Counted from the stretch's first letter, positions 26,498-37,384 are shown. The stretch: 64,000 nt of DNA from Doris montereyensis (GCA_037039925.1 JAXRKP010000028.1:81001-145000), one strand, 5' to 3'. Program-made: numbers and translations. The notes: a model not told the origin generated them from the sequence alone.

Positions 26498-29400
26498 TAG
26501 ATAGAGAGAGATTTAAAGAGGAAACAGCAAGATGAAAGATAAGTAAAAGAAAAAGAAAGGTCAGATTTCATTGATCTCTACTGTTGTGGCTCTGCCTTCA
26601 TTTTATTTGTTCCTAAATGTGTTGTTTAATAAATTTAAAGAAATAATTTCTTGATCCTGACATTGTGATCCATAATTTGGGGTTGATTTAACGAAATACG
26701 TATGACAATATAGTGAAATAAATGCTTTTTTGTTTGTTATGTATTTAATAAGCATAGATAGAACTAGATCTAGACATCTCGATGTATACAGTTAACTTCA
26801 TTCTGTGTTTAATCTGAATGAACGAATAGCAGGTGTGGTGTGCTGAAAGATGGGCACATCAGAGTGTCTAGTACGGAAGTCATCGGTAGAGCCTAGTCCA
26901 TCATCGGCATCCAACTCTCACTCCACCCTATGGGTCTTCAACTTCCAGATTTTTTTGTCACTGGTAGGTCTACTGTGACATTGTTCACATCGACCCTGGT
27001 CTTTCTTTAGAATCAAAAAGTAACATCCAGCCTCGTCGTGTGTATGTTTGTGTGTTTTTACCTGCATGCATTTCTGTGTATGAGTGGGGAGAGGGGAATG
27101 TGGGCGATCGTCACTTGGGATCCATCATCATATGTTTTTATGTCACTTATCATCAGATAAAATTCAAGACCATAAGACGAAAAGTAAAAACACTCCATAT
27201 AGGTTATCATTTAAAGTAAAAAGTCCAAAAGAGAGGGAAAATTCAGCATTCGTTAATGAGCTTTGAGACTCAGATTGTCAATTATTACTAAGCTAAAATC
27301 AGAAATTATGTAGTGTTAGAGGCCGGGCAGTTAGGTGTCGGACTTGGGATCATGAGGTCCTGGATTCGAATCCTTGCAAAGCTAGGTCCAGTATTGTGTT
27401 CCTTGGGAAAGACACTTAACATGCACGTTCCCACTTGACCTAGGTGCAAATGGGTACAAGCACTCGCTTGGGAGTAACAACTTAAATCAGGAGGTAATTG
27501 TTGTTATCTGTTCAGTTACCCCCTATAGAAACGGGGATACGCTCCGGCTCAATGGGCTCTGTCGCTCTGAAGGAACTTCACGTACTCTAATCAGGGAAGC
27601 TTCACTTTTATTCACAGATCAAACCCTTAATTTCTTATCAAGAGTATATAAACAGCATTCTGAAGTCTAGTAATTACATGCGACCGTGAAAATTAAATGG
27701 AGTGTAGCAGTAGCACATAGCTACCAATACACAGAGCCATTTAGGAGAGATTTGGTTAAAACAAATCAAGGAGATTGGAAAAATGCAGGAGATGTAAATT
27801 TTTAGTCACTAGTGAATAAAACAAAAATGAAGAACTTCGTTGCACTACTCGTTTAAAACGTTAAAACTAAAACCTACTTCCAAACTATAGCCTACGTGAA
27901 GGTATGGAAGTTCACATGAATTCCGAAAGGAAAGAAAAGACCTGAGATCCTTGAATTTTATTTTTTAGTTTCATCTAATAATTCGATGTTTTCCCAGGCG
28001 CCCTATTCCCAAAATATGAAGTCCATATTGCGTGGTCATCCCATCTTACCGCTATTGAGGTCAGCGGCCTAGCACTGTATCACTGACGGTGTCATATAAT
28101 ACACTGCAGTACAACTGCGCCTACAACACACAAGCCAAGTTGTACTGTCAGTGTTATTACTAACGTGACCTGTAGTAACTTGGCCGTATTGTAAAAAGAT
28201 GGCACTCCCCCTCCCACCAAGTGTGTGAGAGAGAGAGAGAGATGCTTGCGTTGTTTAGTTATGGCTTTGGTCTCAGACAAAGCACAGAACGGAAACTCAT
28301 TCTCTCTCTCACACACACGCGCATAAAAAGGGAACGAGGGTACTGTTATTTCACAATAAAAACAGGCCACTATTGCCAAAGTTAACATCATAATTATTAA
28401 TAACAGTACAACAGATAGATCTGTTGTGTCTATAGTGTTGTACTGCAGTGTATTGTTAAAATATTAATATCAGTAATTTTACGGTTTAGTGGCGCAAAAA
28501 AAGCGTGTCAAATTTGTATCAAGTCGCTACCGGCTTAGATCTACATTTAGAGGTGAGAATGAAGAAACATATCCAATAATCCCTTACCCCTGAACCCCAC
28601 ACCATGATGGGATGGGGCCTTCAGGCTAAGGGATTGTGGATAGATTTCTTCCATCTCACCTCTCTATATAAATCTAAGCCGATGCCAAAACGTTTACAAA
28701 TTTTACCCACTTTCTTTTACCCTGCTAAACCGTAAAATTACCTCCATATGAATCATATCACATGGAAGTGTTAGTTGTACAGTTTTTCTTTTTTTCCTGT
28801 TGAAAGATCACAGATGACCATCGCAAAAATTCAAGACTTTTTCAAGACTTGAGACTGTGTTCTTTTAGACAAGAATAAGGAATATGAGCATGATGGCAGT
28901 GTTAGTTGTACAGTTTTCTCCTTTTTCCTGTTGAAAGGTCACCAATGACCATCGCAAAATTCAAGACCTTTTGTTTTTCAAGACTTGAGACTGTTCTTTT
29001 AGAAAAGAGCTATTAAGTCTCGAATAAGCCTTTAAGACTGCCATACGGATCCTGTGTCACAAGTAATACTTGACTGACATGGCACATGAAGCAAACGGAT
29101 CTTTCATGTTTGGTGGGTTCTTTTAGGATCTGTGCAATTACTTTTTGTAATACAGTGGTCTCCGCCAAAATCCATAGCCCATTTTACATTGATAGGAAAT
29201 AAACTCTTCTGTTTTTTCTTCTTGTTATTGTTAGTTATTTATTATTGTCAATGGGACGAGGCAAAAAGAGGTTATCAAATTTATTTTTCCAAAGAATTGA
29301 CTGTGAATGCAACAAATTGAAGACGTACTTACGAAAACATGTTGCATTTTGGGCAAGTCAAGCTAGCTGCTGTTGCATTTTGAGAGGTTAATTAAAGTTG

Positions 29401-32400
29401 TAAAATTCGGCTACATGAAAAAACGTGCATTATGACAAATCATGCAATTTGACGGAGACTATTGTAATGAAATAGCTACATAACGAAACAATTGTATCCT
29501 CAGCATTTCATAATATAACTGTGTTTGAGCGTAAAATAATTGATAGATACATAAACAACCCTTGACAGTACAACTTACTGTTGGGTCAATTTTCTTATTG
29601 AACTCCATGAGAACCTCATGATCTGATCCACTTGAGCCACCTTGCCTTTGAAAAATAAACTCTCTTCAGTAAGGTTGATCGTGGGATTTGTACAGTTCTC
29701 AAGCTGAACTGTCAACAAAATCTTGTCTTTCCCTCTGTGCCCAAAGGACAGCTGGGGGAGGTGAGTGTCTGCAAATTAAACAAATCATTCATATCTATAG
29801 TGAAATTTAGACACAACATACACTCAAACCTCATCGTACAGTCAAATGTTGTGCCAGTGGTAACTTGGTGTTATAAAAGGAATGGCGCTATGACAAAAAT
29901 ACCTTTTAAGTATTAAAATGAGGGAGATAATCACCGCTTGACTAACCATAATAGAAAAAATCCTGATAACTGACAAGACAATGTAGGTCTTTTGCATGTC
30001 AAAAGGCTATTATAATAGTATAGTAATACACGTAGTAGAACCACCCTTCCCTTATTTAGTCTAGAAAAAACCCCATCGACAGACACATCCTTAACCCAAA
30101 ATAGATTAGTCTAGGTTATGACGCTGAGAGGCATAATTCTTACCCTCAATTGAACCCAGTCATAGCCATGCCTACTCCGCAACGGTATAGTCAGAGTGAC
30201 GTGATCTGGACCTATGCTGATGCCACTCTTCATTCCACTGACCTAAGCCTAAGTAGTGGGCCCCAAAACCTTCAATACTCTCATTCTCATAAAAGAAGAA
30301 GCCTTGTGTCATTAACGGCGATGTCATTTTTACAAGTGTAAGAAAAGTACTACTTTAAGACAAACATAACAGTGATGCTTGTCAAGTGTGTGTGTTTGAC
30401 TCTGTGATAAAGCCAAACTACATTCTACCCGCTTGCATCACATAGGGGGGTGTGTGTGTGTATATAATAAGTTGTATTTTACAATACTTATTCAGGAACG
30501 TTAATTATGCCAAATCCTTATCGGTATAAAGGGGTTATTTCATGTTTTTTTCGTGTGTGTGTATATTATCAGATTCGTACCAAGGTGAAAAGTTGGCGGT
30601 AAGCAAGAATAGGGGGAAAATGGATGAAAGTGGGAAAATATACAGTTTTCAAAATTTTGAAGTTAAGTTTATAAAATATCTTTCATTCACATCAAGAGAG
30701 GAGGATGTCATTAGCAGAGACATCATGTTTAGAAAGGACTTCCATAGTCTGGGTACCACCCAAGGGACATAATAAAGAGGGTTTATTTTGAAGGGGCAAG
30801 ATAAAAAGCTGGGGCTTAGTTTTTGTGGGGGATAAAGAAAAAAGAAACCCCCGTGCACGCGACAAGCGTAGGTTGCCGGGGGAAATGCATAGCAACAGCT
30901 TTGTTGCTAGGCAGTCCTGCAGAGTTGGAGCTGTGAAAAAACCTAAATTTTATCTTGCCTACAATGAAACCTATGAGAAAGAAAGAAGATGGCCACCGAC
31001 TCTATTTCTCTATGGATTATTGTCTAAAAAATTATTTCTGTCCATCGAAATGTACTAGAATAATATGTAACGGTGGTTTGATAAGTATTGTTGTTACTTT
31101 ATATTGGAATTCCGGTGAAAACAAAGTCAGAAATTCTTTGATATCGGATGTATTGCCAAGAAAGATAGAAGGAGAGAGAGAGAGAGATTTGTATATATAT
31201 CAAATCCAGACCTGCCAACTTTCTCAGGGACAAAATAGGTTAAAAGAATATTTTTTGAATCGTGACATGTCGATCGATTCACATTTGCAATAACGGACAG
31301 TGCAACCCCTATGCTATAGCAGTTGTTTTTGTGCGACCACAAGCAAATTTCTTAGCGATATCGGAATCTGGGCATATTTCTCTTACTCTTCTTAACAGAG
31401 TCCCGAACTGATTACTAACCGAGACAGGCAAGTTTTTCTAAAAAATAAATTGTCCATAAAACCTCTGCCCTCATCACAGAGCAATCTCTGTCCTTTGGTC
31501 ATGAAGCCACTGATATTCCTACTGGATAGACTGTCCTTAACTGCAGTAGCACGCTTTGCATTTTTCACATGTTTTCTGATGTCATCCTTCCCACCACTGG
31601 GCTAACATCTAAACCACAAGGTACACAATGTGCAAAGCGCCCCCTTTCACAGAAGGTTTAATGCATGTCCACTCCCTATATTCCTCCCGAAATTTAACAA
31701 TTGGTTTAGGTTTCTTGCTTGGTTGAGAACTATTAGTATTACAACTAGATCTAGAGGTAGATTCCACTTCTTCTGAATGTTATATTTCCAATGGCCTTTT
31801 TTCTCTCCAGAAATCGATCCATGCTCAATTCGAAATAAAACGTTTACATTATCTAGATCTAGATCTCAGTTGTAGAGCCTAGTATTCCAATTTTAGACAC
31901 GGTAAATTATAAAAACAGCAGTAAATTAATTAATAAATCAGGATTGAATAAATCCAAAACAAAGGTAAAACTAATCAAAAATTTGAAAAATATAATCCTG
32001 GTAAGATTCGAAGAAAACAGACACAATGAAGAAAGTGCTAGATAGGCTACATAGAAAATAATATAAATCAGTCATCAGCTTCGTAAACAAAGGAAAGAGA
32101 CTGAAACTGTGAAAGAATGATAATAGTAATAGACTATATTTAAATGATTACAATTTAAACCTAGCAAAGTGAAAGCAGTTTCTAGCCAAACAGCATTAAT
32201 AGGTGAACATCGAGTACTCAAAATCACTGAATGTAATCTACAATTACTATCAATGAAACTCTTTATATTTAATATCGAACCAAAAAGGTTTTATTGTCTT
32301 CTATTATTTCTACCAAGTACGATTATAAGCTGAGTACTTAGTAGAAATCATAATTTGCAAGTTTCTTCACCAAAATAATTTTTCGCCTCGAGAACAAAAT

Positions 32401-35400
32401 ATCGGGAAAATTGCGGCCATATCGGGATGACGGGAATGGGGTTCCAAATCGGGAATTTCCCGATAACATCGGAAACTTGGCAGGCCTGCAAATCATGCAA
32501 GTCACATCTAGATCTAATAGCGTGGAATCGATTTTCCCATCCACCATATTCATCTGTAATTTGTCACATTCTGGGGGAAATATTGAAATTGTCAAATAAT
32601 AACAAAATAAAATCATCATTAGATCCACTGTACGTCTAGATCACAAGATCTAAATGTTTCAATTCCTCATTACAAAAATACAAAGTCTAGATCTATTCCT
32701 AATTTATGATCATGCTCAGGTCCATCATAAATGACGGATAGTGGCAAAGTCGATCTGTCATTAATGGTGAACCTAACGAGGGACGTTCACCATTGAAATT
32801 AATGAAGGATAGTAGCAAAGTCTATCCGGCATACTTATGAATAGCGTTGGCCTTTTATTGAAGTGATCATGTGTTCAAATAAAAGGTCTAATCATAGATT
32901 TATGGCTCGTAGAATTATTGTTTTAGTCTCACACCCAGTCAGAATGGCTGAAATGACCAACACAAGCAACAAAACACTGCAGCAATTGGAAGTAACTCTT
33001 CTTTTTCCCCACCCAAACTCTTTCTACTATCTTTTCAGTTAGATCTAGAAGATGTCTCTTGGATAACTTGGATGTGCCCGACTGAAAATCTGTCCATTTC
33101 CATTATTATATATATATTTACAACTCGTCAAACAATTCTCAGAAAGTAGAAGGTGAAAGCATATAGATCTACATTATATGAGCTGACTATGGAAATCCTT
33201 CCATCATTCAAAATAGATCTCTATATTTACCCTTTGGTCTGCCCAAACGATGGTGGTGAGTTTCGCAAAACGCTGGTTTGCATTAGGAAACGCGTATCAT
33301 TTACTTTCTGCTGTACTTTCTGTATTGGACTGCTTTATGCGGTTACCAAAGCCTAATTAGTTAGTAATAGTAAAGAAAAAGAAGTAAAGATAAATAACGG
33401 TCGTTTTTCCAATTTTTAGCCTGTGAAAATAATCAAAATAGGTCGATCTGATGAGCCTGAAAGAAATTTGTTCGACATTTTCACATTCCTGATTATTATG
33501 TAGAAGAGGGATAATCGCACGTTAGCACAGCAAGATTTCACCCAAATACGATTACAAATCCAGTTTATGCTCGATGCTGGGCATGGTCCTGATATCCTCT
33601 CTCAGGCTCCGATCGATAGAGCGTTGCACGACATTCTATGAAGGGTTTTCACTTTTTACAGAAATGCCTCGCTCTATTATTACTCCCACTTTAGCACCGA
33701 TGACCATAGTAAATGAAATGAAAAATACACTGCAGCGGTGCTAAAGCGGGAGTAATAATAGGGTGACGACTTGGGCCAGGCAAGTGGGGCTTCCAAGTTA
33801 TCTTCCTATTACTCCCACATGTGTTCTCCAGTCATCGCCTCTATTATTACTCCCACTTTAGCAGCGTTGACACACAGGTGCAATGGTAGGAAAATACACG
33901 GCGACTGCTAAAGCGGGAGTAATAATAAGGTGACGACTGACTTGGGAAGACAACTTGGAAACACAAAAGAGGGTTTTTTGTTAACACTTATCTCAAGAAG
34001 AGGATAAAACTGAGAAACAGAACCAGTAAGGAGGTAAAATACAGGGATGAAAATGGCAAATGAAGAAATTCTCTGAAAAGAACGCCGGGATCCAGGGGTC
34101 ATGAGGTTCCGGTGGGGTGGGGAGGGGGGGGGGGGGGATAAATTTTCACACTTGTACAGCTTAAAAATGGCCTCCTGGGCTTAATTTTTAGTTAAATTAC
34201 TAGGCAACAAGAATTGCGTTAACCCAAGTAGGGCTGAGCTTGCGGTGACCTCCTTACAGTGAGGGGTTGGCCCAGCCATTTGCTTTGAAAAACGAGTGTG
34301 CAATGGGTGAAGCTAGGATTTAGACTCAGTTTGAACAAGTTCACTTTTACAGATAATAAAAGATGATGCATTTTCTATAAGTTGAAAGAATAAGGAATTC
34401 ATATTGAGATTCATTGCAACAAGAGAAACTTAAACCAAGGACTAAACATTAGCAGCGATAGCCGTGTAATCAACTTAGACCTCCCACGATGAGTGTTGAA
34501 TGGGAAAGCCACTTTGACGAATGATAACGAGGTTATCGGGAAAGCCATGAGCTTAAAATAAATCTCATTGGCTACATTAACTATGAACTCAAAAGTCAAA
34601 CTACGTCATAAACGAAGGAAGGAAAGTGGGAATTTCCATTCACGAAACCTAGGTGTCTCGCCCTAAGAAATATAGTGCCTGCGCGCTTCCCGGACGGACA
34701 GCAAACGCGCCTTTATTTAGGGCCGGTCTTTTTTTTGGGCTAATCAGCTCTTTCAAGAAGGCAGACACAAGGAGTATGTGGCAGGTTTCACAAAAATGGG
34801 ACCCAATGATAACTTGAACTCTTCAATTAATCTTTCTCAAAGTCTAATTAATGAATCTTCTTAACATTTGGTCTATGTACAGCTTTGACATCGCAGATAT
34901 AAAAAACATAATATTGTGAAATTTGCTTTTAATTTGTGTGTTTTGTGAACATTTTTTGGGTGCTAACGTCAACAATTGAGACCGCTGGCATTTTCTTTTA
35001 ATAAGTCCATTTTCACCGGAAGGTAGGTGAAGTCGATCTTTTTTATTCTGTTTTCTTCAATTCCACGTGAAAGAGAATTGTTCAAAGGAAAATTTAATGT
35101 CCAATTTTTAAAAATCTTTTGCAGTGATCACGCAAGACAGGGTTCAGATTTTCGTCATTATGTAACAACTGTGGTCTACAAATGAACACACAGTAAGAGC
35201 TGAAAAAAAAGATTGAAAAATACACAGAAGTGCCGTTTTATGATCTGGAGTGAAAGAAAACGTATTTCTACAGCCATTTATCCTGCAAAAGACACGAAAA
35301 AAAAAAATCATATGTAACTCTAAATGAGAGTGAGAATATCATGAAGACTACTAGTGGTCTGCGTGACCCACATCCCGCACAAATTTTTCTTCAATCTGAA

Positions 35401-37159
35401 TCTAATAACAGTAATATCGCGTCGAGCTATTTTCTTGTTGTTCATCTTGTGAAAGACTATTGAGAAATCATTCAATTTTTGTTTTTAAACTGTCCGGTCG
35501 GCTTTGCGGAATAATTTGCTTTGAATGTCTTCCTTATGGGCGCCCGCTGACGCCTGCACAAAAATGTGGACGATGAGCGACCATCAGAAAGGAGACTGAT
35601 CAGGTTAGATTCAAGACCGTCTCAGGTTAGATTCGGTTGCATTAGCAAAACCTGCTTTGGCTTATCGTGAGTGAAACTTATGTAAAGAAGTCCGGCAATC
35701 AATAGGCTTTCATGATTTATTACGTCCTAACAAATAAAGACTAGATAATTGGTTTAGAAGTCCATTACAACGATAGTAACTCTACGTCTCCACTATGCAC
35801 AGTCTTCTTCGCATAACAATACAATATTACTAAAAACGCATTTAAACGAGAGAGAAAATAATGCTAACAGCACAGGTTCAAGTAGAGATTTGTCAGCCAC
35901 CACTCCTATCCTGTCTCATTTTCCGCGAAGCAATTATCGATCGATAAAGACACAAGTTTGTTCTTGTCTAGTAGTGGGGCGCCTATGTGACTGTAGATAG
36001 TCGGAGAGGGGGAAGTGATGACGGGAGGGGGAAAGAACCATTGTCGTCAAAAGCATTCTTTCGACCATTGTCGTCAAAAGCATTCTTCGGTGAGGGTTTT
36101 GTTGCTGGTGTCTTTTTCCTCTCTCCCCACCTCTTTTCTCTCCATCCCTCTCTATTGGCAAATCTCGGCCTATACGTATCGCATCCTCACTCGCTATATA
36201 AGTGGTGAAGTTTACTGTACCGGTGTCAGCAGAATGGCATATGACCGATAAGCCCGTAACACTAACACGTAATAAGGATAGTATAAAGGCATACAATCAC
36301 AGAATTTTACAAAAACGGGACAAAAAAAGCATGGTTTTCATCCATCAACACGTTCCGAAACACGCGAGTCACCTGATCAACGGTAAGGCACCGGCCGTGG
36401 ACTCATTGAGAACTAGGAAAAGTCAGGAAACTCTCGAAACCAGATGCCCAAGCATTATGTCACTAAATAAACGCCAGGAAACGTCAGTCGACAGACCTGT
36501 GCAGTTCTGCGTAACATTGCATCACTGGCATTGACCTAGAATTTTGTTATGCTATGCCCCTTGACTGAAAAACATGACTTTTAAAAAGCTAATTTACTCG
36601 CCTCACAGTCCTTTGCTAGCTCTTAAAGTCATATATCTGGAATCCCCAGGTTCTAAGCTTTAACATGGCATATATCACTTGTAAGAAATATAACATGTAC
36701 ATTTTGACAAAAGAGGGAATTGGGATGGACCATTTTGTATTGTAATTTGAAATCGAACCTTATTTAGACACATTAATCCATAGATCCTAAGATTAGTGAA
36801 TTTTAGATCTACCTCTAGCTAGATCTAGATCTAGATACATATCGGAGGACAATTTTATTAATCATGCGCAATTATGGGTCTCAAGTCTCCGTCATCGAGA
36901 GAACATGCGAAATCTCACGTGAGAAATTATCTTCACAAAATGAACAAAATCATCGAATGCGAGGACGAAGCCGGGTCAGCACTGATAGGGTTATTCCCAG
37001 CAGATGCACAACTCATATTATCTTAATCGAAAGGACACGTCTTTGTTGGCGTTCGTGAAAATGTTTTATGTTCAAACCTAGAACAAAGTATTGTATAAAC
37101 CATGTAACCAATATTACTTACACTGCGTTGCTTGAAGAGTTCATATTGATATCCGCCAT
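21742..37159 (-). CDS. PTGES3: HSP90 co-chaperone p23 (PTGES3 family), 7 coding exons with frame slips
   Basis: Exons in transcript order: 37122-37159, 29579-29768, 25992-26100, 25336-25422, 24096-24142, 22378-22405 and 21742-21764, all with GT/AG borders. The product is a CS (alpha-crystallin-like) domain, residues about 14-115, followed by an acidic tail ending DSDDEELPDLQD. Hallmarks are VLWAQR, KDKILLTVQLENC and the p23 signature region GFWPRLLKE. The known family role is to bind and stabilise ATP-bound, closed HSP90 in the cytosol. Joined length is 522 bases (about 173 codons, against 160 residues in human). Family alignment requires four one-base corrections: extra base in exon 2 (29731-29733), missing base in exon 2 (29640-29641), extra base in exon 3 (run 25993-25997), missing base in exon 5 (run 24103-24106). 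They sum to zero. Sequence error in short homopolymers or recent decay are both possible. The last two could also reflect a missed micro-exon or an alternative splice. Confidence 0.85.
22378..22405 (-). CDS. PTGES3: p23 exon 6, acidic tail
   Basis: 28 bases between TTGTCAG and GTAAGA encoding DEQEDSDDE plus one base, which joins exon 7 in phase to give ..DSDDEELPDLQD. The SDDE acidic motif is a typical CK2-type site region of p23. Confidence 0.8.
22406..24095 (-). other. p23 intron 5
   Basis: No repeat family recognised apart from short CT/CA runs (about 23548-23568). A 3n+1 micro-exon of the acidic tail could be hidden here given the phase mismatch, but none was identified. Confidence 0.4.
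24096..24142 (-). CDS. PTGES3: p23 exon 5, MMQSMGG segment
   Basis: Between TTTCCAG and GTAAGC: MMQSMGGLQGAGGDL, matching the MM.NMGG element of the p23 tail. The length of 47 bases leaves a phase that does not meet exon 6. Either one base is missing in the G4 run (24103-24106) or a small exon of 3n+1 bases lies in the following intron. Confidence 0.75.
24507..24563. repeat. (GT)n(GA)n compound microsatellite
   Basis: GT repeats running directly into GA repeats. It lies about 55 bases before the SINE. Confidence 0.9.
24620..24951 (+). mobile_element. tRNA-derived SINE family 1, copy with target duplication
   Basis: The head GGGACTCGGTAGTTCAGAGG carries an A-box-like region, and GGGTTCAAATTCGAGCC is a B-box-like pol III promoter. 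The body has GAGACGGATGATAAAAAGGAG and GTTAAAGATCCCTTGGCTGT, shared with 38818-39105 and 60565-60800. ATTGTTAAA at 24611-24619 and again at 24952-24960 looks like the target-site duplication. Confidence 0.8.
25336..25422 (-). CDS. PTGES3: p23 exon 4, end of CS domain and start of acidic tail
   Basis: 29 codons reading VHYLKTNFDKWKGEDDTDVEE and ending EDFNLDE, between AATAG and GTGAAG. F.KWK.EDD is conserved in animal p23 proteins and marks the junction of the beta-sandwich with the disordered tail. Confidence 0.88.
25992..26100 (-). CDS. PTGES3: p23 exon 3 with the WPRLLKE signature
   Basis: Begins TSRHTVSGREVVFVIMKKE and continues GFWPRLLKESKNQK before donor GTATTT. The FWPRL.KE segment is the most diagnostic p23 motif. 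The length of 109 bases leaves a phase-1 end that does not fit the phase-0 start of exon 4. An A run before the donor (25993-25997 on the + strand) is one base too long for the frame. Confidence 0.88.
26459..26511. repeat. (AT)n(AG)n microsatellite
   Basis: ATATAT run followed by GAGAGATAGATAGAGAG. Confidence 0.9.
27318..27605 (+). mobile_element. tRNA-derived SINE family 2
   Basis: The head has GGATTCGAATCC (27362-27373), a near-perfect pol III B box, preceded by GTGTCGGACTTGGGATCATG. The body has TGTTCCTTGGGAAAGACACTT and a long GC-richer segment unlike the flanks. Different sequence from SINE family 1. No target duplication was identified. Confidence 0.6.
28473..28741. mobile_element. Foldback MITE or long hairpin, 269 bp
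   Basis: GTAATTTTACGGTTTAG at the left is exactly complementary to CTAAACCGTAAAATTAC at the right. Inner arms 28531-28603 and 28610-28680 also pair (GGCTTAGAT...AGGTGAGA and its mirror). Almost the whole element folds back on itself around CCCACACCATGATGGGATGG. Confidence 0.75.
28768..29010. repeat. Direct duplication, about 130-bp period
   Basis: GTGTTAGTTGTACAGTTTT, TTTTTCCTGTTGAAAG, ATGACCATCGCAAAA and CAAGACTTGAGACTGT occur in the same order at 28768-28865 and 28900-28998. Confidence 0.8.
29151..29466. mobile_element. TA-flanked Tc1/mariner- or pogo-like MITE, copy 2
   Basis: TA-CAGTGGTCTCCGCCAAAAT at 29151 and TTTGACGGAGACTATTG-TA ending at 29466. The internal GTCAATGGGACGAGGCA (29247 on) is the reverse complement of part of copy 1 (20758 on). 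It is 312 bp against 634 bp in copy 1. Confidence 0.7.
29579..29768 (-). CDS. PTGES3: p23 exon 2, CS domain first half (two compensating frame slips)
   Basis: After acceptor TTTGCAG: HSPPAVLWAQR, then one surplus base in a GGG run, KDKILLTVQLENC, NPTINLTEESLFFKGK, then one base too few before GGSSGSDHEVLMEFNKKIDPT and donor GTAAGT. The plain frame stays open but loses similarity outside the middle. The residue aligned with human Tyr9, reported as needed for prostaglandin E synthase activity, is Ala in the WAQR motif. Confidence 0.85.
29955..30525. repeat. Interspersed repeat A, second copy
   Basis: Aligns along its length with 5385-5950, with scattered substitutions and indels. A (GT)n run has grown inside it near 30450. 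Confidence 0.6.
33674..33761. repeat. Inverted repeat (hairpin 1)
   Basis: Arms CTATTATTACTCCCACTTTA (33674 on) and TAAAGCGGGAGTAATAATAG (to 33761), about 26 bp each, with one C:A-type mismatch and a spacer of about 36 bases. Confidence 0.8.
33791..33962. repeat. Inverted repeat (hairpin 2), related to hairpin 1
   Basis: Inner arms 33841-33866 and 33903-33928 repeat the hairpin 1 arms. Outer segments TTCCAAGTTATCTTCC and GGAAGACAACTTGGAA extend the foldback. The loop differs from that of hairpin 1. Confidence 0.8.
36038..36091. repeat. 27-bp direct doublet
   Basis: CCATTGTCGTCAAAAGCATT occurs twice with a 27-base period. Confidence 0.85.
37122..37159 (-). CDS. PTGES3: p23 exon 1 with start codon (predicted)
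   Basis: ATGGCGGATATC at 37159 reads MADINMNSSSNAV up to a perfect GTAAGT donor. It leaves two bases that join the single leading base of exon 2, giving ..AV-HSPPAVLWAQR. A second in-frame ATG at 37144 has an A at -3. A very short first exon followed by a long intron fits the gene family. The match rests on phase, donor quality and position, because this N-terminus is not conserved. Confidence 0.6.
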
Positions 37160-37170
37160 TCATCAAACAT
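37141..37170 (-). promoter_or_regulatory. uORF overlapping the p23 start
   Basis: ATG at 37170 (A at -3) opens a 9-codon frame, MFDEWRISI, closing at a TGA that overlaps the second in-frame p23 ATG. It is out of frame with p23. It matters only if transcription starts upstream of 37170. Confidence 0.35.
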
Positions 37171-37384
37171 GCTCACCGAAAGTGTGAGCTTGTGCGCATG
37201 CCTTTGTTGTTAAAAATATGGATTTAATACTTCCAGAAAATTCTGTAAACGAAAATAATTATTGTTTTTCATTGAGCTTTTTCCAGTGGTTTGGGGATAT
37301 TTGCACCACCTGGTGCAAATATTCACTTCGAAAATATTAATCAAATTTTGGTTTTAAAATGATGTGTTTAATTCTGTTTTAGGT

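Larger units (their letters stand above)
26101..29578 (-). other. p23 intron 2, repeat-rich
   Basis: Contains an (AT)n tract (26459-26488), a second SINE family (27318-27605), a foldback MITE (28473-28741), a 130-bp direct duplication (28768-29010) and a TA-flanked MITE (29151-29466). No coding signal between them. Confidence 0.5.
29769..37121 (-). other. p23 intron 1, 7.35 kb
   Basis: Contains repeat A copy 2 (29955-30525), the paired hairpins at 33674-33962, a G run (34117-34137) and a 27-bp direct doublet at 36038-36091. The stretches 30530-33670 and 33965-37120 otherwise show nothing recognisable. A 110-codon open frame at 36202-36534 (+) has no family features and is not called. Confidence 0.45.

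Noticed and set aside
36202..36534. 110-codon + strand frame in p23 intron 1
   Set aside because: No recognisable motif, biased composition of short frames in A/T-rich DNA, no splice or conservation evidence.
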